From Caenorhabditis remanei (taxonomy: Eukaryota > Nematoda > Chromadorea > Rhabditida > Rhabditidae), in the NCBI RefSeq assembly GCF_010183535.1, contig NC_071331.1, forward strand, positions 8,618,001 through 8,682,000: DNA of 64,000 nt, given 5' to 3'. A model generated the notes under the pieces. It had not been told where the DNA came from, ran no database searches, and saw nothing but the letters and a program-made list of their open reading frames with translations. Positions 10,161 through 21,240 of the stretch are shown piece by piece. Made by a program: the position numbers and the translations under genes. Each line of letters begins with the position of its first letter. Position 1 is the stretch's first letter.

Positions 10161-13100
10161 CTATTCCTCTTTGTACCAAGAAGAACCAATATCAAAAATA
10201 AGATTGAAATGGGATAATCGATCGACGATAAGAGTAGCTTTCTGAATCGGATCCCGAACAGCGGCAAATCGAACGTTGAGCCTGTTGAAGATAGCATGCA
10301 AACTTTCGATTCCTTGCTCAGTCACTCTTCCCCAACTACGATAACGCTTCAGATATGGAATGAGATGAGACGACAATAAATGAAGCTTTGGAGTCACAGA
10401 AGCATCTGGTTGAGCTTCACGAAGATTTCCAACAAATCTCTCCAAAACTCTCTCAATTTCATCAATCTCGTCATCATTTTTTACTGAATTCGAAGCGGCC
10501 GACATCAATGTAGCAAGATCCAACATCACTGATCGCATCAAATCGATTTTTACTTTTTCTGAAGCGTTTGGAGCTCTTCTGCTGTTAGAAGTGAAAACCG
10601 CAAGCACTTTATCAATGGAAGAACGACGGAGAAACTTTCGAGCCTGGTTCCCTGTCAAATCTTGGTACCAAATTCTACTGTCACATCCAATACTTCTGAG
10701 GGCCGCTTCGAGAAGTTGACGAGTCGACACTTCAGTTTGAATACGGGAGCCTTTAAGATGTTGCTCCAATTTCAATCGCTCACTATCAGCAACTTCTAAG
10801 ATATCCTGAGCTTGCAGGAGCTGCTCGTTCACCGATTTCTGAATTTCAAGGGCGAGAGAGAGACGATCGGGAATCGACGGAATCATTCCATGACGACAAT
10901 CCAAGCAAACTGCATTCGATTGGTCCATCAGAAGTCGCTGCTCTTCCGTAATGTAAAATGCACAAACATCGTGAACGGCAGCTTTACACGAAGTGCACTG
11001 GAAGATAGAAGAATCCCGAAAAGAAGACTTTTTAGAAGATCCAACAATACAAAACGAAGATGTGCAGTGAGAAGAATTCTTTTGTTTTGGCTTAGTAGTC
11101 TTGCAGTTTTTTTGAATGGTAGTCACGGCATCGTTAATTCTTTCCAGTGAACTTTCCAGAGAATCAACTAAATTGGTTGTTTCTTCTGTTTCCAAAACCA
11201 GTTTCTTCAAGTCTTTCTTTAGTTGTTTCAGATTTGCTGGAGATGATGAGCCAGTGTCAAAGTTGATAGCCATTGCAATGAGCCAATCGATACAATAATA
11301 CTGACAAATTCCAAGAATCGTGTGAACTCCAGGAGGGCCAGCGTTCAAAGGATCAACATCGAGAAGAGGAACGCCGGTTTTTTTGAGATCGGAAAGAGTA
11401 CGAATTTCTCCGGAAAACTCAAAATCGAAATTCTCAAGACTAGCAGTGTCGGATCCATGTGTAGACCATGCTAAATTGCACACATAGCAAGGAGTTTTGG
11501 AGTTTTGTCCTGCGTGACCGTACATTGCCGACACAAACTTGCAGTCTCCCAGTGGCTTCATGACAACAGCTTTTTCAACATTATTGCTTCCATCAAAATA
11601 TCGAACACTATGAAGTTGGTTTAATTGATCGAAAACCGATGCAAAATTCTGTTTCAAAAGGGAATGACTGTCGTTGCCTGTGTAAAGGCCAAGGAGAAGT
11701 ACTGCATGCGGATCATTGGGAATGTCGACGTTTTCTAAGACGATGACAAGTTTGGTTGTGTCAGAACCCTTGTCTCCACCGACTCCAATAACGATGCTGT
11801 CTTTTGTGCCATCATCGAAACGAAGACGTTCATGCCGACTCAACATTTCCAATCGTTTGGAGAGAAGTTCGTGGACATCATTGGCCTTTACAAGCGCTGT
11901 TTCTGCCATGATTTGCTTCCCACTTCGGGATGGTTTCATTACATTCTGACGTTCAAATGTGTAATATTTGGAAGTTGCGAACGTCTTCTTTACTTCTTCA
12001 ATTTGATGACGAGATGCGAAAATGTCAATATGCAAATGTTGTTTTGTAAATTGCTTGAAATCTTTCAAGAATCCATCTGACAGCTGATGCTTGACAACAG
12101 TGAAAAAGCTATTCCAGGGCACAGTCTCCCAGACTCCGAGTAAGAACTGCAAGGAAATTTTTGATCTACCCTCATGAAACGAAAAATTTGAGAAATTAGC
12201 AGGTCTAAAACGTTATTACTTTAATTTTTAGCGTAAAGCTCAAGGTCAGAAGTAAGAAAATTTCAGTTTTAGAATTATTCTGAGAGCATTATCCAACCAT
12301 TCAATCCAAAAAATCCTGGTTTCAGATATTATTTCAAGTCGAAAAGGCAATTTTTCATTTTGATTTCGGAAAAATCTACGGGATTTGTTCATTTCTCAAC
12401 ATTGGCCAACGAATGATAGCTCAAATCGTGCTCCGGAGATTTGTTCACATTTCTGTAGGACGGTTTTTTACTTTGTTCATTAGTTTTCGAGAAATCGATC
12501 AAATTCTGAATTTTTTTCAGTTTTTTGTTATTTTCTCGAAAACTAATGAACAAAGTAAAAAACCGTCCTACAGAAATGTGAACAAATCTCCGGAGCACGA
12601 TTTGAGCTATCATTCGTTGGCCAATGTTGAGAAATGAACAAATCCCGTAGATTTTTCCGAAATCAAAATGAAAAATTGCCTTTTCGACTTGAAAAAGTAT
12701 CTGAAACCAGGATTTTTTGGATTGAATGGTTGGATAATGCTCTCAGAATAATTCTAAAACTGAAATTTTCTTACTTCTGACCTTGAGCTTTACGCTAAAA
12801 ATTAAAGTAAAATAACGTTTTAGACCTGCTAATTTCTCAAATTTTTCGTGTCATGAGGGTAGATCAAAAATTTCCTTGCAGTTCTTACTCGGAGTCTGGG
12901 AGACTGTGCAGGGTGACAATTTCAAAGTAAACTTCAAATCCTCATCTTCGTCTGCCATCTTCAAGAAGTCATACAAAAAAGCGTCAACGTTGAGAGGTCC
13001 CACAAATGAAGAAATCATTTTAATAATTCTTTCATAACGATCTTTTTTAGTTTCGTTGGTCCTAATCAAATTATATTGTTTCAGACATTTGCCACGGCTC

Positions 13101-13480
13101 GGCGACTCTTCGACCAGTGTGTCCACTCGTTTCTGCAGTTGGTCAGCTCTAGATTGGAGATAGGTGCCCTCCTTCTCTTTTTCGCGAAATGAGGATAATA
13201 ATTGCTCTTTTTCATGATTTTTTTCAGCAAGAATAACACATTTTTCACTTTTTATATGTTGTATCTCAATCTCTGCATCTTGAAGTTTCTTGTTTGCCAA
13301 TTCCAGGTTCCCTTTCAGCTCTTCGACCTCTTTTTTCAAATAGAATACTTCTTTTTTCAGTTTTGGAAACATAGTTTCTTTTTCTGCTTCGTGCTCAATC
13401 TCGTGGTTTTTTGCAGCTTTGAAAAGAGACGCCTGTTTTGCGCGTTCTATTCTTGCAATTTTATTTCGGGAAGGTGCCAT
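10161..13480 (-). CDS. Transib/RAG1-like DDE transposase, interrupted by a nested element
   Basis: The N-terminal part (13480-12909) encodes about 190 residues: a basic start, then a long heptad-rich coiled coil (about 20-120). The C-terminal part (12114-10161) continues in exactly the same frame once the nested element and one copy of its CAGGG duplication are disregarded, giving about 841 residues without stops. Recognisable blocks in order: GVGGDKGSDTTKLVIVLEN (about residue 300), YGHAGQNSKTPCYVC with a CxxC pair (about 400), a LLDVDPLNAGPPGVH block, a PHD-like C4HC3 zinc cluster (about 545-600), and WGRVTEQGIESLHAIFNRLN near the C terminus (about 795). The first and last resemble the GDKGGKTTK and SEGNESGN...FRR regions of RAG1/Transib, the latter carrying the catalytic Glu. 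I infer a DDE recombinase. As it stands the insertion breaks the gene, so the copy is probably inactive. Confidence 0.75.
12120..12908. mobile_element. Nested palindromic MITE, CAGGG TSD
   Basis: 789 bp forming an almost perfect inverted repeat around position 12514, with arms of about 380 bp. The ends read CACAGTCTCCCAGACTCCGA, close to the ends of the host transposon. The 5-bp duplication CAGGG is at 12115-12119 and 12909-12913. Two mirrored 74-codon ORFs inside are by-products of the palindrome. It is a non-autonomous relative that probably used the same type of transposase. Confidence 0.93.
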
Positions 13481-14239
13481 TTTTCTGAAATTGTTATAAC
13501 TAAACTATGTTTAAAGTTGATTTCACACTAACCAATTGGATGGAATCCTGTTCTCTTGGCACGGAACCCGTATTATAATGTACCCAATTGTTTGAACTTC
13601 TGGAAAATCATAGATTTCAGCAAATAATTGAGATTTCACATCACATAAAACGATATTTTTGAACAAAAAACAATAAAATTTCATATAATTAATGGTTAAT
13701 GTGATGAATATATCAAGAAAAATCAATTATTCTTCTAAAAACCATGATTTAATGGCACTTGTGTACTCCGTATGCTTAATTTTTGAAAAAAACCCGTGCG
13801 TCACGTTGTGGAATTTTCAGCTTCAAACTAACCGCAATTCACCATTTTTTAATAGTTCTATCTCAATTATAGCTCAAAAAATTCGTCATATTTTTATCTA
13901 CATTTCTGTAGGACGGTTCACTTTTTTACCCAATATTTTTCCAGAAAACGTGAAAAAACTGAATTTTCAGGCCAAAACTTCGATATTGATAAGCTCCTCC
14001 ATTTCTGTTCCAAAATTGTTATTCTTTTCTTCGAAGTGTTGCTTTTGCCGTTTTCGTGTCTTGTATTGGACGATTTTCACTATTTAATTCTTTTATTGTT
14101 CGTAATTTATAAAAAATCAAAATTTTCAGTTGAAAAATTAATAAAAAATTATTTTTGACTACTGTAGCGCGCAGCCTTTGCGCTCCACTGAGAACTTTCG
14201 CTTGCAGTTGTTTCTCGGGGTTTGAGAGACTGTGTTATG

Positions 14240-16572
14240 TTAATTATTTTGGCTTTGTGATGTTGCTACAAAAGTGGTTCAGTTTTACCTGAAAAGTTTG
14301 AAAACCCTGTAGGAAACGGACAACTGAGAAGGCACAATTTTTCGATTGACACAGCTGCAAGATAATTAATTTTAGTGTTCCGTTTCAGAAAAATCATAAT
14401 AATGAAACAGAAAGTTTAACAATATTGTGCAGACGGCACTTTTTGGTAATTATTACCTTGAAACAAAATAGTGAAGTGAGTGAAAAACCAAGAATAATAT
14501 GTGCTAACTTCTATCATTGGAGTCACAACAACAAATAAAAGTGTTTGAGTTCGGTGATAATGAAGTACTGTTTTTAGCAATTTAAACCAGAGAAGTAGTT
14601 ATTTACTCAATTGGTTTCAAACATCCAATTGGAATTTGTTCATATTTTCCCTGGACTTTTAATTTTATTCAAAATTTTTGAAAACGTCTTGAAACGTCAG
14701 GTGTTGCATCAGTTATAGGGATATAAACCCCGAACCATCCGCAAGCAGTGAGAGGAACCGAAACTTACAATTAGAAAGAATATCCAACAAGAGCTTTATA
14801 GTGGACGCAAATTAGTTAAGTATCTTTCCCATTCCTCTCGCTTTGGCAGTTGCATCAGAAGGTGGCACGGATGACACCAAACTGGCGGTTGTCATTGTAT
14901 CGAGGAGAATCGTGGTGGAGGTTTCGTAGACTTCTAGTAACACACTTGCCAAATAGAAATTCAGACTTCGCCATAATTGAGCTAACCCTCCTAAAGCCGG
15001 AAAAAAGAAAATGGGCCATTTTTGAGACGTAGTACTAATGAAATTGAGTGTCATTTTCCACCTTTACTACGGAACGCCGATGTGAGGAGAGACAATGACA
15101 TTATGAAAAATTATGCACATAAATGACACACACCAAACTATCTAAACCCTAATTTCCAAGTGTTTCATACTTGTCATCGTAGCTTGATATAAGGTTCATT
15201 GGGTTTTGAATCAATAGAGCATATCCAAAGTTTCGAAATTTTCTACTGCATCAGAAACTTTAGAATAGAGAAACAATCTTTAATTATTCAATTTGATCGA
15301 CATGTCCTTTTTCAGTTGACCTCTTATTCACTACTCCCGCAAATGACGAGGGCAGCTGGTCTTGTGGTATCTCTCTGGCACTTCCAAGCAACATGTGTTA
15401 TCCTCCTTCTCATTGATTGATGAGTTGACTCGTCGGTCACGACATACTAAATATTCGTAGGACAATCGTGTCAAAACGAATCTAGCGAAAATTTTACAAT
15501 GTTTTAAGCGTTTTAAAAAACCGGAAAATTTGAAAAAAACCGCTTCGGTTCTCCTGTTTTATTAGGTTTCAGAAACTTCATTTATATTAATGGTTGATGA
15601 AAGTACCTATGATTGCACTTGAGTCATTGAGATACACACAAATTTTTACAAATTTCCACTGTTTATGAAACATCACAAAAAAAAGTTTATTCGACAATAT
15701 TGAAATTCAACTTAAATCTTCTCCAGAGCGAACCTGAGAAAAATGTATGTGTAGAATTGCGATTATTGGGGATTATGTTCACCCAAATTATTTTAGAAAA
15801 GCTCGCTGTGCTAATGATGACCCTGTTGAAACAGGAAAAAATGGTATTTGTTCACAATTTGTTACATTTTTTGTCATTATTAATACTGAAAGAGCAAAAA
15901 ACTTTAATGATTCGAAAATGAGAAGCATAGATAAAGCAAGACTTCAATACATAGGTCAGGGAGTTAGTTAGCAGACACATTGGAACCAGGCAAACACGAG
16001 ACATCCAAATATGAAATTAAAAATCCTAATTATTCCTTTGTATTGTCGATCTCTAACCTCAAATACAACCGTTTTGAATATTTCATCCTATTCAGAAAGG
16101 GGAATTTTGTTATCAATCCTTTCTTTTCGTATTCTTTACTTGATTTTACTCTAAAAATTGTTTCATTTCCGAAATCGGCGGAACTCAACATATGTAGGAC
16201 GAAATATCCTAAACCGCAAAAAATTGAAATTTGTTTATCTGGAGGGCCTCGTGATTTATTGAAAAAATCGTTAGAGCTCTCCGATTAAATGGATCTTTCA
16301 CTGTTTCACAATTATGATTTTCGTGAAACAAAAAACATATAGTGTTATCAACTGAGCCCGCTGAAACTGAAACTGAGCCCGCCCGCTGAAACGCCCGTCC
16401 GGATGGAAAGCCTAATCAACTCATTAAACGAAACAAATTTAGGAACGTCTCAAACCAGATTCCGGAATCAACACTGATTCGCTTCGACACGAAGAAATGT
16501 GAAAAAGATTATCTGGAAATTTTTATACCTGTTTTGTTAGGTTTTCTATTGTTATTAGCGGCCCACCCCCTC
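14240..16572. promoter_or_regulatory. Intergenic with Ruby motifs; unrecognised short ORFs
   Basis: CTGTTTCA occurs at 14403-14410 (minus), 15827-15834 (minus) and 16301-16308 (plus). ORFs of about 73-102 codons at 15700-15971 and 15980-16288 show no domain I recognise and no good splice context. They may be exonic debris or chance. Confidence 0.45.
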
Positions 16573-16812
16573 TTACAACTGCGCCCCACCGCAAACGAGA
16601 GAGTATCGGTGAGAGACGCAGAATTTTTTCTCGCGCAAACAAATATTTTTACCATTTTTGACCTATTTTTGCTGTTTTTAAGAACAAATTCCATAAAAAC
16701 TTTCGAAAAATAGTGAAAATAGGTCAAAAACTGTGAAAATAATTGTTGGCGCGAGAAAAAAATTTGCGTCTCTCGCCGATACTCTCTCGTTTGCGGCGGG
16801 GCGCAGTTGTAA
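16573..16812. repeat. Palindromic MITE with TTACAACTGCGCCCC ends
   Basis: The 240-bp element begins TTACAACTGCGCCCC and ends with its reverse complement. The arms include GCAAACGAGAGAG, GAGAGACGCA and a long AT-rich stem with GACCTATTTT. A truncated second copy sits at about 45593-45765. Confidence 0.85.
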
Positions 16813-17365
16813 CGAATTTGCTCGGCTAATATGGTTATGAACTGGTTCCGCTTCGTAGCATGACACGATTTTTTTTCAAGTTAACATGTTCGGCACAATA
16901 GTCCCATTTTTATTTTCCCAAACTTCCCCTGTTGCTGAAACACCAAAAAAAAACAATTCAAATAAAAGTTGTTCTAATTCGACTTCTATATTATTCGAAA
17001 ACGTGCCATACCCCAACATCATCTGAAAATCATTTCCATCTGACATCTGACGTCGTAATGGATCTTTGCCGTTTGGTTGAATGATACCCGTTTTCACATT
17101 TTTCGGAAGTTGACACGTTGTCTCACACTCGTGTTATGTATGTGCCGTAAAGCATTATCCAATCATCACATTAGCCGTCCATAAAATACGCCGTTTGTAT
17201 TTCCGGCACTCTAGAAAAAGGGAGAGAGTCTTGTGATTTTTAAGGAGGAAAACGTATAAAATTGGAAGGAAGTTGACGAATTTCTCTTGATTCTTCACAA
17301 TTTTTCATCTTGATTCATTTGGTTGAAAGCTCACGAAAATTTTTCGACGATATCTTCAAGCGGAG
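16813..17365. other. Upstream region of the globin gene
   Basis: No coding potential supported. It contains a short T-rich and a purine-rich stretch before the start at 17366. The minus ORF at 16876-17097 has no supporting features. Confidence 0.45.
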
Positions 17366-19214
17366 ATGCCTTCCACATGTCGTAAGTTAATTTTGAATGA
17401 TATATTAATTAAAAGATTCCTCTGTTTCCAAAGGTTACAGTTTTCCTGAAACGGTAACAATCCCATAAATTTTAAGTGAAATAATATAAATGTCATGAAT
17501 ATGATTTCCAGCATTCAAACAAAACGGGTCACCAGGACCACAATCTCCGCCTGTCCAATCTCCGATTTTCGGTAAATATTATTTACGAAATTCCTATCAA
17601 ACATTTATGCCAAATGTTGTGTCTTCAGTTTCAGACTTGAATAACCCGGATGCCAAACAGAAAATGAGACAAGAGATGGAAAGACTGACTGAACGACAGA
17701 AACAGATATTCGTGGAGACATTTCCAGTGGTGTACAAAGATTTCAGAAGAAATGGATTGGTTTTGTTTGCGAAGTGAGTGGGGGTTATTTATCTGTTTTA
17801 TTAAAGTTTTTTTTATATAAGACTATTAGCCTGTTGAATTACTGCAAGTACAATTCGGTGCTAGTAAAATTTGGATATGAAACATCACATCTGAAATTGT
17901 AAACTTTTTCACTTTTTTGTTCTTTTTATGTCCTCTGGTAGCGGGAGAAGAGAATTAGAAAACCATTTATTTACATGGTGAGAATCAACAACTAAGAGTT
18001 CTCTACATCTTATATAGGCAGATCTTCTTGCCACGTGTGACCTAGACGTTCACTAGGCTAGGCCATGCTAGCTCACGTCACAGCAGTTCTTAAAAACTAT
18101 TCTGTTTCTGAAAGCTTTTTAATCGATGCTGTATATGTTGGTTTGTTCAAATTGTTATAGTTTATAACTTCAGCACCCACCTATTTGTCTATTATTCTAT
18201 TGAAGAAGGGCTGTAAAATAAATTTTTAGACAGCTTATTGAAACTGAAAAAATTTAAGGAATCTGTTGTAACTATTATTGGTTCACAAACCCTTGTCGGG
18301 GGTTTTAAAGGATATTCGTTCGGATGGGTCTCGTAGTTGAGAGCAAGAAAACCGTTGTAAAAATACGGGTTTCACAAATTTCCGAACAACTTCCAAGCGT
18401 CTTTAACACCGTCCGGCAAGAGTTCGTGAGCCGATAATAGTTACAACAGATTCCGTGAATTTATTCTGTTTCTACTATTTGTTAAAATTTTTTACTTTAA
18501 AGTCTTTCATCAATAGACAAATCATGAGATACAATTAAAAACTATAACAAGGGTTCGTGAACCGATAATATGAAACCACGGAGTTTACTTTTTTGCTGTA
18601 GGTTTTTTTGATCATCTCCTACTTTCTTAATGATCTGGTAGTTCTGAAAATATGATGTTTCACCAGCACTACTTTCATCTGACAGAAACGTTTTCTTTAG
18701 TCGATTTAGTCTTTATCAACACGCATTACTTCCAGATACTTCTCCGAATTCCCGCACTACAAAAACATCTGGCCCCAGTTCCGTAATCTCCAGGATTCCG
18801 CTCTCCTCGCTTCCAATGAGCTTGCCAACCATTGCTCTGTATACATGAGTGGTTTGAAGGTAGATTCATAAATTCAAATTTCCGGTGTGAAGACTAATTT
18901 TCAGGAAATCGTGGAAGTGATGGATGACGAGGAGAAATTGACTTATTTCATGGCGAGGATCGCAAGGAGTCATGTTAAATGGAATATCAATAAATATCAT
19001 ATTACGGTGGGTCTCTAGGGACACAAACCTATATGACTGACTATGAGAAAAGGAATTTCAGAACATGTTGGAAGGAGTGGACGCAGTTTTGAAGAGAAGT
19101 TTCGAAGAGAAGCTGACAGATGAGATTGTGGACGCATATCACACTTTATATGACGTCATCGGAAATCTTTTGGATATTCAGAAGAAATTGGTTATCGTCA
19201 AGAGACCGTTTTGA
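17366..19214 (+). CDS. Globin-family protein, 6 exons, 197 aa
   Basis: Exons 17366-17381, 17512-17571, 17635-17773, 18736-18859, 18905-19006, 19062-19214, joined with compatible phases. Residues 1-30 are a Pro/Ser-rich leader. From about residue 35 the sequence fits the globin fold: RQKQIFVETFPVVYKDF, GLVLFAKYF, FPHYKNIWPQF, an E-helix candidate NELANHCSVYMSG containing His, and an F-helix candidate ARSHVKWNINKYHI with two His. I cannot fix the heme ligands without alignment. Caenorhabditis has over 30 divergent globin (glb) genes, many neuronal; which one this is I do not know. Exon 3 could start 6 nt upstream at an alternative AG, adding two residues. Intron 3 (about 960 bp) contains a MITE. 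Decayed tandem copies of the last exon follow. Confidence 0.8.
18258..18454. repeat. Palindromic MITE in globin intron 3
   Basis: Begins GGAATCTGTTGTAACTATTA and ends with the inverted form. Inner blocks GGTTCAC and CTTGTCGG also pair. A related stretch (TTCGTGAACCGATAAT) recurs at about 18553. Confidence 0.75.
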
Positions 19215-21240
19215 TATACATACTTTTCCTTATTTTCATGTTCAACTAATATCAATTTTGTATTGTCCGTACACAATTCCAGTACTGTCTGGCTAATGAG
19301 AATGAGATAAATAATTCCGAATAGAAACTGCATTTTTTTCTGTTACAGGTTGGGAATATTGCGATGTCTACCCTTTCTTCAAGTTCCCTTGTTGTGAGTC
19401 TCCAGTTTTGGGTAAAACTAGAAAATCTTCATTTTTTTCATTGTTAAGAAGCTGACAGATGAGATTGTGGACGCATATCACACTTTATATGACGTCATCG
19501 GAAATCTTTTGGATATTCAGAAGAAATTGGTTATCGTCAAGAGACCGTTTTGATCTACATACTCTTTTCATAATTTTCATGTTCAACTGCTATCAACTTT
19601 GTATTATCCGTACACAATTCTATTACTGTGGCTGATGAGAATGAGATAAATAATTCCGAATAGAAACTGAACTTTTTTCTGTTACAGGTTGGGAATATCG
19701 AAATGTATAACTAGAACATCTAACAAATTTTTTTTAAATCTGAGTGTTGAAACATTATTCACTGACTGAAACAAAGAGCTCGAAGATAATGTTCCTGTTC
19801 CAAAACTCTAGTGTTAAATGAATTTGTGATACAGAATTAAAATTTTGTATAGACGAATTTAGCTGATTTTTCCTCCGGTTTTAATGAAATCTTCTTTTAA
19901 TTATGTTGGCTTTCCGGATATCCAATATTTTCTAGAGTAGTCACGGTAATTATAGTATTTGATTGAAAAATCAAATGTCTGTGAAAATGAACCAATCATA
20001 TATTGACAAGGAAACATAAATTTTAGAAAAATTCATATCATTCTGAAGAGAAGTTTCGAAGAGAATCCGACAGATGAGATTGTGGATGCATATCATACTT
20101 TGTATGACGTCATCGGAAATCTATTGGATATTCAGAAGAAATTGGTTATCGTCAAGAGACCGTTTTGATCTACATACACTTTCATAATTTTTATGTTCAA
20201 CTGCTATCAATTTTGTATTTTCCGTATAGAAGTTCATTACTGTCTGGCTGATGAGAATGAGATAAATAATTCCGAATAAAAACTGCATTTTCTTTCTGTT
20301 ACAGGTTGGGAATATTGAAATGTGTACCTTCTTTTCAAGTCCCATTCTGTTTTGGGTAAAACTAGAAAATCTTCATTTTGAGAATGACCAAAACGGTGGA
20401 ATTAATTTTTTTTAAATTTCCCAACCGCTATCGGAGTGTTGAAACATTATTTACTCCCTTTGGTAAATGAGATCTCGAAGGAGCAATGCTCCTGTTCCAA
20501 AACTCTAGTGTTAAATGAATTTGTGATACAGAATTAAAATTTTGTTTAGACGAATTTAACTGATTTTTCCTCCGGTTTTAATGAAATATTCATTGAATTC
20601 TGTTGGCTTTCCGGTTATCCAATGTTTTCTAGATTAGTCTGTGATGTTTCGAATTTGGTTTACGGTAATTACAGTATTTGATTGAAAAATCAAATGTCTG
20701 TGAAAATGAACCAATCATATATTGACAAAGAAACACAAATTTTATAAAAATTCATATCATTCTGAAGAGAAGTTTCGAAGAGAATTCGACAGATGAGATT
20801 GTCGATGCATATCACACTTTATATGACGTCATCGGAAATCTTTTGGATATTCAGAAGAAATTGGTTATCGTCAAGAGACCGTTTTGATCTACATACACTT
20901 TCATCATTTTTATGTTCAACTGCTATCAATTTTGTATATTCTCTGACTGTTCTATAACTGTCTGGCTGATGAGAACGAAATAAATAATTCCGAATAGAAA
21001 ATGCAGTTTTTTTTCTGTTACAAATTGGGAATATTGAGATATCTACTTTTCTACTAGTTCAATGGCGATGCTTGTAAAAACTAAAAATCCTCATGTTCAG
21101 AATGTAACTCTTGACCAAAACTATGGAATCAAAAAACTATTTCGACAAAAGTTTTTCATCGGAGCGTTGAAACAATTTTCACCCAGAGGCTCCGAACATC
21201 TTGAAAATAGTCCTGTTCCAAAACTTCAGTGTTAAATAAA
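19215..21240 (+). repeat. Tandem decayed copies of the globin last exon and 3' flank
   Basis: The last exon of the globin gene and its 3' flank recur three times. The motif GACAGATGAGATTGT, at 19115 in the gene, is found again at 19454, 20069 and 20788. Each copy keeps an open frame ending in KRPF-stop, followed by TACATAC and the GATGAGAA(T/C)GA(G/A)ATAAATAATTCCGAAT block. Upstream exons and usable in-phase acceptors are absent, so these are pseudo-exons made by unequal duplication. From about 21050 the similarity fades. Confidence 0.85.

Larger units (their letters stand above)
9678..14234 (-). mobile_element. Complete DNA transposon, CACAGTC termini, TTATG TSD
   Basis: The left end (9678-9711) and the right end (14201-14234) are perfect inverted repeats of 34 bp beginning CACAGTCTCTCAAACCCCGA. 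They are flanked by the 5-bp direct repeat TTATG (9673-9677 and 14235-14239). Further inside, GGAGCGCA blocks also pair. The element carries one transposase gene on the minus strand, split by a nested 789-bp palindromic element. Without that insert it would be 3763 bp. A CAC start with 5-bp target duplications is characteristic of Transib elements and RAG-mediated transposition; Chapaev-like elements (CAC, 4 bp) are the nearest alternative. Regions 9712-10160 and 13481-14200 are non-coding. Confidence 0.92.

Noticed and set aside
10812..12080. Plus-strand ORFs of 60-112 codons
   Set aside because: Antisense shadows of the transposase gene.
12389..12637. Two nearly identical 74-codon ORFs on opposite strands
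   Set aside because: They are the two arms of the palindromic MITE, not genes.
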